Assembly: GCF_005280295.1 (NCBI RefSeq)
Contig: NZ_CP040020.1
Coordinates: 682,001-746,000 of the forward strand
Length of the DNA stretch: 64,000 nucleotides
Direction: 5' to 3'
Source: Brevibacterium sp. CS2
GTDB lineage: Bacteria; Actinomycetota; Actinomycetes; Actinomycetales; Brevibacteriaceae
The notes beneath the pieces are model-generated. The model had not been told where the DNA came from and did not search any database. It saw nothing but the letters and a program-made list of their open reading frames with translations. Every line of letters starts with the position of its first letter. Positions within the stretch are counted from its first letter, which is position 1. Made by a program: the position numbers and the translations under genes. Positions 1 to 8,084 of the stretch are shown here, piece by piece.

Positions 1-23
1 CACCTCAAGTCTCTAGTAGCCGG

Positions 24-1279
24 TCAGCGCAGCGGGATGACCGAGCGGAACTTGCCCCCCGGAGTTGGCTGGGGTGGTCCCTCGCCGCGGGCCACGATGA
101 CGTGGCCGAGTCCGTGGTCCCCCAGCAGGCGCCGAATCTCTGCGTGCACCGCCTGCCGGACGTGCTCCGCGTCGGTCCCGGCGGCGGACTGCAGACGGAC
201 ATCGAGGTGGGCAGGAGCGGTGTGCACGAGCTGGACCAGCTCCACGCCGGGAACGCGGTCGAGCAGCGCAGTGATGGCCAGCGACGGGAGCGTCACCGGC
301 TCGCCGGCGGGGGTGTGAAAAGCGAGCAGGTCAGCGGTGCGGCCCTGCACCCGGATGGCGGGCAGCGGGTCGCCGCACGGGCAGGGATCAGGCCGGACGA
401 AGACGACGTCGCGGAGGTCGTAACGCAGGATCGGCTGGACCCTGTTCGCGAGGTTGCTGAGCAAGGTGGTGTGCGACGCCTGACCCGGGGGGACCGGACG
501 GTAATCGGCGTCGACCGGCTCGAGGAGAACCCAGTCGCTGTTGACGTGGAGCCACCCGTACTGGCAGCTGTAGGTGAGGAAGGGGCACTCGGTGGCGGCG
601 TAGCCCTGGCGGACCTTGGCGCCGAGCGCGGCGGAGATCCTGTCGTACTCCCCTGCGGGAAGGCCCTCGGCGGACAAGACCACCAACGCCGGGTCGATGT
701 GCAGGCGACCGGCGCGCTGCTCAGCGGCCAGCAGCGCGGCCATCGTGGCGTACGGAGCAAGAATGGCCGGACGGAAGCGGTTGAGCCCAGAGACCAGCTG
801 CGCCATGGGTGTATGCACGCCGAACACCCCGATCCGGCTGCGGACTAACCGGTTCCTGCGCAACGCGGCAGCCGCGGCGAGGGAGGCGTAGTGGCCCCCG
901 GTGGCGGTGATCATGGCGACGCGCCCGCCGCGGGCAATGATGCGGAGCAGATCGGCAGGGGTGAGCCAAGCACTGAGCAGCCGCGCCAGCAGGGCGGTGG
1001 TCACCGCGAGGGACCGCTCGTCCAGCAGGAAGATGCCCCGGGTGCCGGTGGTTCCGGAGGTGGTCCCCACCGTGTAGCGGCCGCGGAACTTCTCGCCCAC
1101 CAGGGCGGGATCCTCGACGAATGCCCGCGCGGCGGACAGGGTGACCTCCCGGTCGGTCACCCAGTCATCGAAGTGGGACATCAGTTGGGCCTTGCTCGTG
1201 ACGGGCAGCATCATCGGGTCCGTGACGTGCTCGGGCAGGTGCTGATACAACCGGCGGTAGAAGGGTGACCGGGCGCGCG
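24..1279 (-). pseudogene. Phenylacetate-CoA-ligase-like adenylate-forming enzyme, interrupted by an IS
   Basis: This is the C-terminal bulk of an adenylate-forming ligase of the phenylacetate-CoA ligase / coenzyme F390 synthetase type. Visible are the Ser/Thr/Gly-rich AMP-binding loop (VGTTSGTTGTRG), the later segment GYAATECPF, and a C-terminal domain ending GGKFRSVIPLR. The reading frame runs into an IS3-family element at 1280. Removing that element with one 3-bp copy of GCG joins the frame to 2614-2629 and reads YARARSPFYRR, a normal N-proximal motif of the family. The remaining N-terminus is lost at the second IS (2630). The substrate cannot be told from sequence. The gene is almost certainly inactive. 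Confidence 0.8.
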
Positions 1280-1340
1280 TGAATCGTCCTTGGTTTGATT
1301 GAGGGTAAGCCAAACATCCTGAAAGGACATCGATTCTCTG

Positions 1341-1652
1341 ATGGCCCCGTCGAAATACCCCCAAGAACTCCGTGACCGGGCGACCCGGTTGGCCGTAGAG
1401 GCCCGTCATGATCCGGCGACCCGCTCTGGTGCGATCGCGCGGGTCGCCGAGCAGACCGGCATCGGCAAGGAGACCCTGCGCAACTGGGTCCGCAAGGCCG
1501 AGGACGCCGACCTGCCCGTGGAGCCGGTCGACACCGAAGCCCGAATCCGACAGCTCGAGGCTGAGAACCGCGAGCTGCGGCGTTCGAACGAGATCCTGCG
1601 CTCAGCGACAGCGTTTTTCGCCAAGGCGGAGTTCGACCGCCCACAGAGGTGA
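1341..1652 (+). CDS. IS3-family transposase OrfA (helix-turn-helix)
   Basis: A 103-residue DNA-binding subunit. An N-terminal helix-turn-helix (RVAEQTGIGKETLRNWVRK, about residues 33-51) is followed by a leucine-zipper-like coiled coil (IRQLEAENRELRRSNEILR) that mediates assembly of the OrfA/OrfAB transposase. It ends DRPQR with a TGA that overlaps the GTG of orfB (GTGA). OrfB is in the -1 frame, so both -1 frameshifting at an upstream T-rich tract and translational coupling are possible ways to make the fused transposase. Confidence 0.92.
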   Translation: MAPSKYPQELRDRATRLAVEARHDPATRSGAIARVAEQTGIGKETLRNWVRKAEDADLPVEPVDTEARIRQLEAENRELRRSNEILRSATAFFAKAEFDRPQR

Positions 1653-2569
1653 TCGTCGCCTTCGTCGACGAGAACAAGCACCGCTGGGGGATCGAACCGA
1701 TCTGCCGTGTCCTGACCCAGGACCACGGGATGAAGATCGCCCCGGGAACCTACTACGCCTTCAAGAACCGACCGCCCAGCGCCCGGTCCGTCCGGGACGC
1801 CGAGCTCAAGGAGCACATCATGGCCATCCACGCCCACCGGCGTATGCGGGTCTACGGGATCCGGAAAATCCACGCCGAGCTCAACCGCAACGGGGTCCCT
1901 GTGGCCCGCTGCACCGTCGAGCGGCTCTGCCGTGAACTCGGGGTCCGCGGCACCGTCAGGGGCCGCTATCCGCGCACCACGAAGCCGTCGCCGGAGACGA
2001 ATCGACCCGGTGACCTGGTCAGACGCGACTTCACCGCCACCGCTCCGAACAGGCTCTGGGTGGCCGATCTGACCTACGTCCGGACCGAGTCCGGGTGGGT
2101 CTACGTCGCTTTCATCCTGGACGTGTTCGCCAGGATGATCGTGGGCTGGCAGACCTCGACCCGGATGTACACCGATCTGGCCCTGGACGCACTGAACATG
2201 GGCCTCTGGACCCGTAAACGTGCAGGTCAGAACGTCTCCGGACTCAAGCACCACAGTGATCGAGGAGTGCAGTACAGGGCCCTGCGGTACACCCAGGCCC
2301 TGGAGGAGGTCGATGCCGTGGCCTCCGTGGGGTCCAAGGGCGACTCGTTCGACAATGCCATGGCCGAAGCGCTGAACTCGCTCTACAAGGCAGAGTTGAT
2401 CCACCTCGACGGGCCCTGGGCCGGCCGGGAGGACGTCGAGGCCGCGACCGCGGACTGGGTCCACTGGTTCAACACCGAACGGCTCCATTCCATGCTCGAC
2501 TACCAGACCCCTGCCGAGATCGAGGCCACACATTTCGCCGAGAACCAGACCATCGGCAACGCAGCCTGA
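1649..2569 (+). CDS. IS3-family transposase OrfB (rve integrase core)
   Basis: A 306-residue catalytic subunit with an HTH_21-like N-terminal part and an rve (retroviral integrase) core. The DDE triad can be read as D140 (WVADLTYV), D204 (HHSDRGVQY) and E240 (NAMAEALNS), giving the 35-residue D-E spacing typical of IS3. The frame is complete and undamaged, so this copy may be active. It is related to, but not the same as, the OrfB at 2672-3595. Confidence 0.92.
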   Translation: MIVAFVDENKHRWGIEPICRVLTQDHGMKIAPGTYYAFKNRPPSARSVRDAELKEHIMAIHAHRRMRVYGIRKIHAELNRNGVPVARCTVERLCRELGVRGTVRGRYPRTTKPSPETNRPGDLVRRDFTATAPNRLWVADLTYVRTESGWVYVAFILDVFARMIVGWQTSTRMYTDLALDALNMGLWTRKRAGQNVSGLKHHSDRGVQYRALRYTQALEEVDAVASVGSKGDSFDNAMAEALNSLYKAELIHLDGPWAGREDVEAATADWVHWFNTERLHSMLDYQTPAEIEATHFAENQTIGNAA

Positions 2570-2671
2570 ATACAGAACAACCGTTCAGCCTCAACTAAAC
2601 CCGGGATTTGACAGCGCGTAGGTGACCATTGTCAAGCCCTGGGTTTGGTAGAGGCTTCTTTTCTTGGTTTC

Positions 2672-3595
2672 CTATGCGGCCACGCCTGTAGTGGTCTGCT
2701 GTTTGATCCAATCAGAATGCGCCTCGATCGGCGGCCGGTAGTGCAGCGCCGAATGCAGTCGGACGTGGTTGTACCAAGCCACCCACTTCGACGTCTCGGC
2801 CATCACTTCGATCACTCCCGACCACTCCCGCCGGTCGATCAGTTCGGCCTTGTACACCGAGTTCAGCGCCTCGGCCATCGCGTTATCGAAGGAATCGCCC
2901 CGCGAACCCACCGATGCCACGATCGCAGACTCAGCCAGCGTCTCGCCATAGCGAATCGAGCGGAACTGGACTCCGCGATCCGAGTGGTGAACGAGCCCGG
3001 ATACATCGTGCCCGGCCCGGTACTTCGCCGCCAGAGCCATCGTGAGCGCGTCCCGGGCCAGGGATTCACGCATATGGTTCGTCACCTGCCAGCCGACGAT
3101 CTCGCGATGGAACACATCGAGGATGAACGTCGTGTACACCCACCCCGAGCGCGTCGGCACATAGGTGATATCGGCCACCCATAAGCAGTTCGGTGCAGGC
3201 GCGGTGAACTCCCGCCAGGCGAGGTCCTCCGGGCACTCCTCGGCTCTGGCCGATGCCGTCTTGGGACGTTTGCGTTTGCGCCGCACCCCATCGATGCCCA
3301 GTTGGCGCATCAAGCGCTCGACCGTGCAGCGGGCCACCGGCCCGAACCGGTCGGCGTGATCACGGTTGATCGCTTTCCACATCTTGCGCACTCCATAGCA
3401 GGAGTAGTTCGCTTCGTAGATGTCCCGGATGACGACCATGAGATCGCAGTCCCGAATAGCCCGGGCCGAGGGCCGGCGCAGTTTGTACGCGTAGTACGAG
3501 CTCACAGCGATCCGTGCAGCAGTCCCGCGCAGGACCCGCACGATCGGCTCGACTCCGAACTCGTCACGATTCTCGTCGATGAAGTCGACGATCAC
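2672..3595 (-). CDS. IS3-family transposase OrfB of copy B1
   Basis: A 307-residue DDE transposase subunit. Visible motifs are WVADITYVPT, HHSDRGVQFRS and DNAMAEALNS. I chose the GTG at 3595 because it overlaps the TGA of orfA as GTGA, exactly as in the element at 1280-2613, and gives nearly the same protein length. The open frame extends further upstream, as expected for an IS3 orfB fused to OrfA by -1 frameshifting. The frame is intact. Confidence 0.9.
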   Translation of the reverse strand: MIVDFIDENRDEFGVEPIVRVLRGTAARIAVSSYYAYKLRRPSARAIRDCDLMVVIRDIYEANYSCYGVRKMWKAINRDHADRFGPVARCTVERLMRQLGIDGVRRKRKRPKTASARAEECPEDLAWREFTAPAPNCLWVADITYVPTRSGWVYTTFILDVFHREIVGWQVTNHMRESLARDALTMALAAKYRAGHDVSGLVHHSDRGVQFRSIRYGETLAESAIVASVGSRGDSFDNAMAEALNSVYKAELIDRREWSGVIEVMAETSKWVAWYNHVRLHSALHYRPPIEAHSDWIKQQTTTGVAA

Positions 3596-3903
3596 CTTGA
3601 TGGGCGGTCGAGCTCCGCCGCGAAGAAAGCCGATGCTCTGCGCAGGATCTCGTTCGCTCGCCTGGCTTCGGCCAGCTCCGCCCGCAAGCGTCGGTTCTCC
3701 GATTCCAGATCCACAGACTCCGACGGTGTGATCCTGCCGGATTCCTTGTGCTTCCGCACCCACACGCGCAAGGTCTCCTTACTCAACCCGAGCTCTTTCG
3801 CGACCCGAGTAATCGAGCCGTTGGCAGTCGCGGGATCGGCCTGAGCGTGAATGACGAGCTCTACTGCACGAGCCCTGAGCTCGTCGGTGTACTTCACTGG
3901 CAT
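3592..3903 (-). CDS. IS3-family transposase OrfA of copy B1
   Basis: A 103-residue DNA-binding subunit starting MPVKYTDELRARAVEL. It has an HTH (RVAKELGLSKETLRVWVRK) and a C-terminal heptad-rich segment (LESENRRLRAELAEARR). The ATG at 3903 was chosen over a TTG 21 bases upstream because an AAGGAG ribosome-binding site lies 6 bases before it and the length matches the other IS3 OrfA here. Its promoter should lie in the roughly 50 bases inside the terminal repeat. Confidence 0.9.
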   Translation of the reverse strand: MPVKYTDELRARAVELVIHAQADPATANGSITRVAKELGLSKETLRVWVRKHKESGRITPSESVDLESENRRLRAELAEARRANEILRRASAFFAAELDRPSR

Positions 3904-3959
3904 GAGAGAAACTCCTTCTTCCAATCTCCCTGCCTCTATTATCCCCGGGGCGATTCACT

Positions 3960-5354
3960 GCGATCACGGGCGAATCGATCCCCGTCGAGGTCGAATCCGG
4001 TGATGAGGTCTCGGCCGGGGCGATCAACATCGCCGGCGTGCTGGAGGTCGAGACGACCGCCGCGGGCACAGACAACTCGCTGACCACGATCGTCGAGCTG
4101 GTCGAGCAGGCCCAGGCCGAGAAGGGCGACCGGGCGCGCATCGCCGACCGGATCGCTCGCCCGCTGGTGCCCGGGGTCATGATCCTGGCCGTCCTCGTCG
4201 GCGTGATCGGGTCGCTGCTGGGTGACCCGCAGCTGTGGATCACCCGGGCCCTGGTGGTGCTGGTCGCGGCCAGCCCGTGTGCGTTGGCGATCGCGGTGCC
4301 GGTCACGGTGGTCTCGGCGATCGGCGCGGCGAGCAAGTTCGGCGTCATCATCAAGAGCGGTGCCGCGTTCGAACGTCTCGGCGGGATCCGGCATCTGGCA
4401 GTGGACAAGACCGGCACCCTGACCCGGAACCAGCCGACCGTGACCACGGTGATCCCGGCCGGCGGCAGGGACGCGGACCAGGTGCTGGCCTACGCCGCCG
4501 CCGTCGAGCAGCACAGCACCCACCCCCTGGCGGCGGCCATCACCAATGCCGCGGCCGGGGCGCCGGTGGCCCAGGACGTGTCCGAGGAGGCCGGGCACGG
4601 CATCTCCGGGATTGTTGAGGGGCAGCGGGTGACGGTGGGCAGCCCCCGCTGGATCGACCCCGGATCGCTCCAGGCTCGGGTCGCGGCCCTGGAGGCCGAG
4701 GGGCAGACCTGCGTGCTGGTCACCGTCGACGGCACCGTCGCCGGCGCCATCGCGGTCCGCGACGAGCTGCGCCCCGAGGTGCCCGAGGTCATCCGCACCC
4801 TCAACCACCAGGGCGTTGAGGTCAGCATGCTCACCGGCGACAACGCCCGCACCGCAACCGCGCTGGCACAGATCGCCGGGATCACCGACGTGCACGCCGA
4901 GCTGCGCCCGAAGGACAAGGCGCGCATCGTCGCGGGATTAGCCCAGCACCGACCGACGGCGATGATCGGCGATGGCATCAACGACGCCCCCGCCCTCGCG
5001 GGAGCGACGGTGGGGATCGCGATGGGCGCGACCGGGTCCGATGCGGCGATCGAATCCGCCGACGTCGCCTTCACCGGCCACGACCTGAGCCTGATCCCAC
5101 CGGCGTTGCGCCACGCGCGGCGCGGTCGGAGGATCATCAACCAGAACATCGCGCTGTCGTTGGCGATCATCATCGTGCTGCTGCCGTTGGCGATCACCGG
5201 CGTGCTCGGGCTGGCCGCGGTCGTGCTGGTCCACGAGGTCGCCGAGGTGATCGTGATCGCCAACGGACTCCGCGCCGCCCGCACCCGCCGCGTCCTCGCA
5301 CACCAACCACACCCCACCGTGGATGCGGTGAGGCAACCAGCCGGAGCGCAGTAA
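3960..5354 (+). pseudogene. P1B-type heavy-metal ATPase, 5'-truncated by IS
   Basis: About 464 codons of a metal-transporting P-type ATPase are open from the IS boundary. The preserved part opens at the actuator motif TGES (residues 3-6 of the fragment). It continues through two membrane segments with the metal-binding ASPCALA motif, the phosphorylation site DKTGTLT (Asp about residue 149), the hinge GDGIND, and two C-terminal membrane segments. SPC rather than CPC points to Zn/Cd/Pb/Co-type pumps rather than Cu(I). The N-terminal metal-binding domain and the first membrane helices are missing, so a working pump is unlikely. The CmtR-like gene downstream fits a Cd/Pb role. Confidence 0.85.
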
Positions 5355-5362
5355 ACGAATCA

Positions 5363-5380
5363 GCCCGCCCCTTCGCGGGC
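5363..5380 (+). terminator. Hairpin after the ATPase remnant
   Basis: A perfect 6-bp stem (GCCCGC/GCGGGC) with a 6-base CCCTTC loop lies 9 bases after the ATPase stop and is followed by TTCGG. It lacks a long T-run, so it may be only a weak terminator or an RNA-stabilising hairpin. Confidence 0.5.
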
Positions 5381-5480
5381 TTCGGAGTCGCCGGAGCGGA
5401 TTTCCACCTTCGACTCCTCTCGCCTTCGTGTGTGGAGGCCCCGGTGCGGGGAAGATCAGGATTCCCGATATCATCGGCGC

Positions 5481-5867
5481 GTGACGATTATCAGTGAGGC
5501 GCGGTCGGACCGTGCCGGGGGGCTTGCCCCTGTCGCGGCCGTGTTCCATTCGTTCAGCGACCCGACGCGGCTGGCCATCGTCAAGCGGCTGGCGGTGGAG
5601 GAGGCGCGCGTATCCGATCTGGTGAGCGAGCTGGCGCTGGCCCAATCGACGGTGTCTGCACACATGGCCTGCTTGCGCGACTGCGGTCTGGTTGCCGGCA
5701 GGGCGCAGGGGCGCAGCGTGTACTACTCGCTGAGCCGGCCCGAGGTGCTCGAGCTGCTCGCTCAGGCCGAGGCGCTGCTGGCTGTCACTGGCAAGTCGGA
5801 CAGCGTGTGCTGCACCTACGTGCGCGACGCCAAGCAGCAGTCCCTTCCGGGAGGCTGCGATGCGTGA
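5481..5867 (+). CDS. ArsR/SmtB-family metal-sensing repressor, CmtR-like
   Basis: A 128-residue winged-helix repressor starting at GTG 5481. The recognition-helix region reads LALAQSTVSAHMACLRDCGLV. The two Cys in CLRDC match the Cd/Pb-binding pair of mycobacterial CmtR, and a Cys pair near the C-terminus (SVCCTYVRD) could supply the third ligand. It lies just downstream of the truncated ATPase, which is probably its former partner. Upstream in-frame codons could extend it by up to 17 residues, but these look non-coding. Family assignment is firm; the metal is inferred from the Cys pattern. Confidence 0.85.
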   Translation: MTIISEARSDRAGGLAPVAAVFHSFSDPTRLAIVKRLAVEEARVSDLVSELALAQSTVSAHMACLRDCGLVAGRAQGRSVYYSLSRPEVLELLAQAEALLAVTGKSDSVCCTYVRDAKQQSLPGGCDA

Positions 5868-5957
5868 CGTCCGTTGCCCCGAGACTTGGGAACCCGTCCC
5901 ATCGGCGTGAAAGCCGTCAACAGTCGAGCTGCCCCATCGTCAGGAGTTTGAGAAAGA

Positions 5958-6569
5958 GTGTTGTCCCCGCATGTGTCGCGCCGATCGTTGATCCGCCGGT
6001 CCGGTGCTCTCACCGCCATCATCGCTCTCGGGCTGGCCGGGTGCGGTGGCGCCGATGATGAGCTGGCCGGGCAGGCCGGCAGCGAGCAGGGCTATGTTGC
6101 CGGGTCTGGTGTCATCACCCAGCTTGCCGTGGGCGAGCGGGGTGAGCCGATCGAGTTGGCCGCCGAGTACACCGACGGCACAGCCTTTGATCTTGCCGAC
6201 TGGCGCGGGGCCCCGGTGGTGCTCAACCTCTGGTACGCCGCGTGCCCCCCGTGCCGTGAGGAGGCTCCCGCCCTGCAGGCCAATTACGAGCGGTACCAGG
6301 ACGACGGCGTGAGGTTCTTGGGCATCAACGTCCGCGATCAGGCCCCAGCCGCCGAGGCGTTCGCGAACACCTTCGGTCTGACGTTTCCGTCCATGCTGGA
6401 TCAGGACGGGGTCGGTGTGGCAGCACTGAGCACCGTGCTGCCGCCGCAGGCGGTGCCCTCCACGGTCGTCCTCGACGCTCAGGGGAGGCCGGCGGCCCGG
6501 GTGGTCGGGGCGGTCGATGAGTCCACTCTCAAAGCGCTGATCGCTGACGTGCTGGACGAGTCGGCATGA
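5958..6569 (+). CDS. TlpA/ResA-like thioredoxin-fold lipoprotein
   Basis: A 203-residue exported thiol-disulfide protein. It has an N-terminal signal with lipobox (LGLAGCGG, Cys about residue 28) and a thioredoxin fold with active site ACPPC (about residues 93-97), then the cis-Pro loop AVPST. Proteins of this type reduce apo-cytochrome c or metallochaperone cysteines outside the membrane and receive electrons from CcdA. The next gene is ccdA and its ATG overlaps this stop (ATGA), which supports that pairing. The start is GTG; a TTG directly after it is an alternative. Confidence 0.85.
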   Translation: MLSPHVSRRSLIRRSGALTAIIALGLAGCGGADDELAGQAGSEQGYVAGSGVITQLAVGERGEPIELAAEYTDGTAFDLADWRGAPVVLNLWYAACPPCREEAPALQANYERYQDDGVRFLGINVRDQAPAAEAFANTFGLTFPSMLDQDGVGVAALSTVLPPQAVPSTVVLDAQGRPAARVVGAVDESTLKALIADVLDESA

Positions 6570-7345
6570 CACTGGCGGCCCCCATCGGGGAGGTGTTCTC
6601 GCAGACCGTGCTGACCGGACCGATGCTGCTGGCGATCCCGGTGGCCATCCTGGCCGGGGCGGTGTCCTTCCTGTCCCCCTGCGTTCTGCCGCTGGTTCCC
6701 GGCTACGTCGGCTACATCACCGGGCTGGGCGCCACCGCACTGACCGACCGGAAACCCAGCAAGGTCATCATCGGGGTATCGCTGTTCATGACCGGCTTCG
6801 CCGTCGTCTTCGTCGCCATGGGCCTGGCGTTCAGCGTGGCCGGCGTGCTGCTCAGCCAGTGGGCCGATGTCCTCAACCGGGTGATGGGGATCGTCGTCAT
6901 CCTCGCCGGCATCGTGTTCATGGGCGGCATCGGCATGTTCCAGCGCAGCACCCAGATCAGCAAGCGCCCACCGGCCGGGCTGTGGGGTGCCCCCGCCCTG
7001 GGTGCCACCTTCGCGCTCAGCTGGGCCCCGTGCATGGGGCCGACACTGGCGGCGGTGCTGGCCTTGTCGACCAGCTTCGGCGCCACCGGCACCGACGGCA
7101 TCTGGCGTGGCGCGGCGCTGACGCTGATGTACTGCCTCGGACTCGGGGTGCCGTTCATCGTCGTGGCCGTGCTCATCGTCAAGGGCACCGGCAGGCTGCA
7201 ATGGGCCAGAGACCATCAGATCCTGATCAGCCGGATCGGCGGCGGGATGCTCATCATCATCGGACTGCTGCTCGTCACCGGGGTGTGGACCCAGTGGGTC
7301 AACAGTCTGCAGGGCATGATCGGCGGCTTCCAGACGATCATCTGA
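6566..7345 (+). CDS. ccdA: CcdA/DsbD-type membrane thiol electron carrier
   Basis: A 259-residue polytopic membrane protein of the cytochrome-c-biogenesis CcdA family. The pair of conserved Cys-Pro motifs appears as SFLSPCVLPLVPGY near residue 37 and as SWAPCMGPTLAA near residue 156. About six hydrophobic segments are visible. CcdA carries electrons from cytosolic thioredoxin across the membrane to extracytoplasmic thioredoxin-fold proteins, here most simply the preceding lipoprotein. It overlaps that gene by 4 bases and is followed about 100 bases later by copC. Confidence 0.9.
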   Translation: MTLAAPIGEVFSQTVLTGPMLLAIPVAILAGAVSFLSPCVLPLVPGYVGYITGLGATALTDRKPSKVIIGVSLFMTGFAVVFVAMGLAFSVAGVLLSQWADVLNRVMGIVVILAGIVFMGGIGMFQRSTQISKRPPAGLWGAPALGATFALSWAPCMGPTLAAVLALSTSFGATGTDGIWRGAALTLMYCLGLGVPFIVVAVLIVKGTGRLQWARDHQILISRIGGGMLIIIGLLLVTGVWTQWVNSLQGMIGGFQTII

Positions 7346-7442
7346 TGAGCCAGGTGCTTTCCACCCCAGGGCTCGCCATTGCTCCCCCACAGTCACCTGC
7401 GCGGGCTGGTACCCTGACCCCGTTCTCTACAGGAGGTAGAAA

Positions 7443-8081
7443 TTGATTCGCAGAGTTGCAGTGCGGCCGGTCAGCCGCCTCGTGAGCGTTCTGGCAGTGC
7501 TGTTGGCGGTCGTCTTGCTGCCGGTCGCCCCGGCGGCGGCGCATGACGTCGTGACCGGGACGAATCCCGAAGACGGGCAGAGCCTGGATGCCGTCCCCGA
7601 GGCGATTGAGGTCTCCTTCTCCAACGCTCCTCTGTCGATGGGGTCGGAGATCCTGATCAAGGACGCGGCGGGGACGAACTGGGCCGAGGGAGGCGTCGAG
7701 ATCGATGGCAACATGGCCGTCCAGCCGATTAATCCCGAGGCGCCCGCCGGTGAGTACACGGTGACCTGGCGGGTCGTGTCCTCGGATTCCCATCCGATCG
7801 ACGGTTCGTTCTCCTTCACCGCGACCGACGGTGCCGGTGCTTCCTCCTCCCCCAACCCGGGGCAGACAGGGGCCGAGGCTTCCCAGCCGGCGCAGCCCGT
7901 GGCCGAGCCCGCCGCGCCGGAGCAGCCGCAGACGGAGACTCAGCAGGCGGCCGCCGACGAAGCCGACACGGGAGTGCCGCTCAGTTTCGTGATCGTCCTG
8001 GCCCTCCTCGTCATCGCACTGGGGCTTGTCGTCGTCGCCGTGGTGGCCCGCCGCCGGCGGTTGGAAAGCGACGAGGCATGA
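7443..8081 (+). CDS. copC: CopC-domain copper-binding exported protein
   Basis: A 212-residue protein starting at TTG 7443 behind a strong AGGAGGT site at about 7431-7437. A signal peptide ends at VAPAAAHD, so the mature protein starts with the His of the CopC copper site. The CopC beta-sandwich follows (PEDGQSLDAVPEAIEVSFSN; SSDSHPIDGSFSF, with another candidate ligand His). A Gln/Pro/Ala-rich linker and a C-terminal membrane anchor ending in RRRR close the protein. It probably delivers Cu to the adjacent CopD-CtaG fusion, whose start lies 3 bases after this stop. TTG plus a strong site suggests fixed, moderate expression. Confidence 0.9.
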   Translation: MIRRVAVRPVSRLVSVLAVLLAVVLLPVAPAAAHDVVTGTNPEDGQSLDAVPEAIEVSFSNAPLSMGSEILIKDAAGTNWAEGGVEIDGNMAVQPINPEAPAGEYTVTWRVVSSDSHPIDGSFSFTATDGAGASSSPNPGQTGAEASQPAQPVAEPAAPEQPQTETQQAAADEADTGVPLSFVIVLALLVIALGLVVVAVVARRRRLESDEA

Positions 8082-8084
8082 CCG

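Larger units (their letters stand above)
1280..2613 (+). mobile_element. IS3-family insertion sequence, intact (copy A)
   Basis: A 1334-bp element with imperfect terminal inverted repeats of about 25-31 bp. The left end starts TGAATCGTCCTTGG at 1280. The right end, read inward on the other strand, starts TGTCAAATCCCGGG from 2613. GCG (or GCGCG) flanks both ends as the target duplication, and 3 bp is the length that restores the interrupted ligase frame. It carries the usual two-gene transposase. Its ends and proteins are related to, but clearly different from, the element at 2630-3957. Confidence 0.9.
2630..3957 (-). mobile_element. IS3-family insertion sequence, intact (copy B1)
   Basis: A 1328-bp element with terminal repeats of about 26 bp. 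The left end is TGTCAAGCCCTGGG at 2630; the right end, read inward, is TGAATCGCCCCGGG from 3957. The transposase is on the minus strand. A second copy lies at 15206-17876 in the same orientation, differing by one base I could find plus the IS110 inserted in it. Unlike that copy, this one has no matching target duplication: ...CAT precedes it and CTG follows it. Its right flank starts inside a P-type ATPase gene and its left flank is the ligase remnant, so it probably marks a deletion or recombination junction. Confidence 0.9.

Noticed and set aside
102..848. Long open frame on the plus strand opposite the ligase
   Set aside because: It is the antisense shadow of a GC-rich coding gene; its translation has no family motifs and is rich in Arg/Gly/Val.
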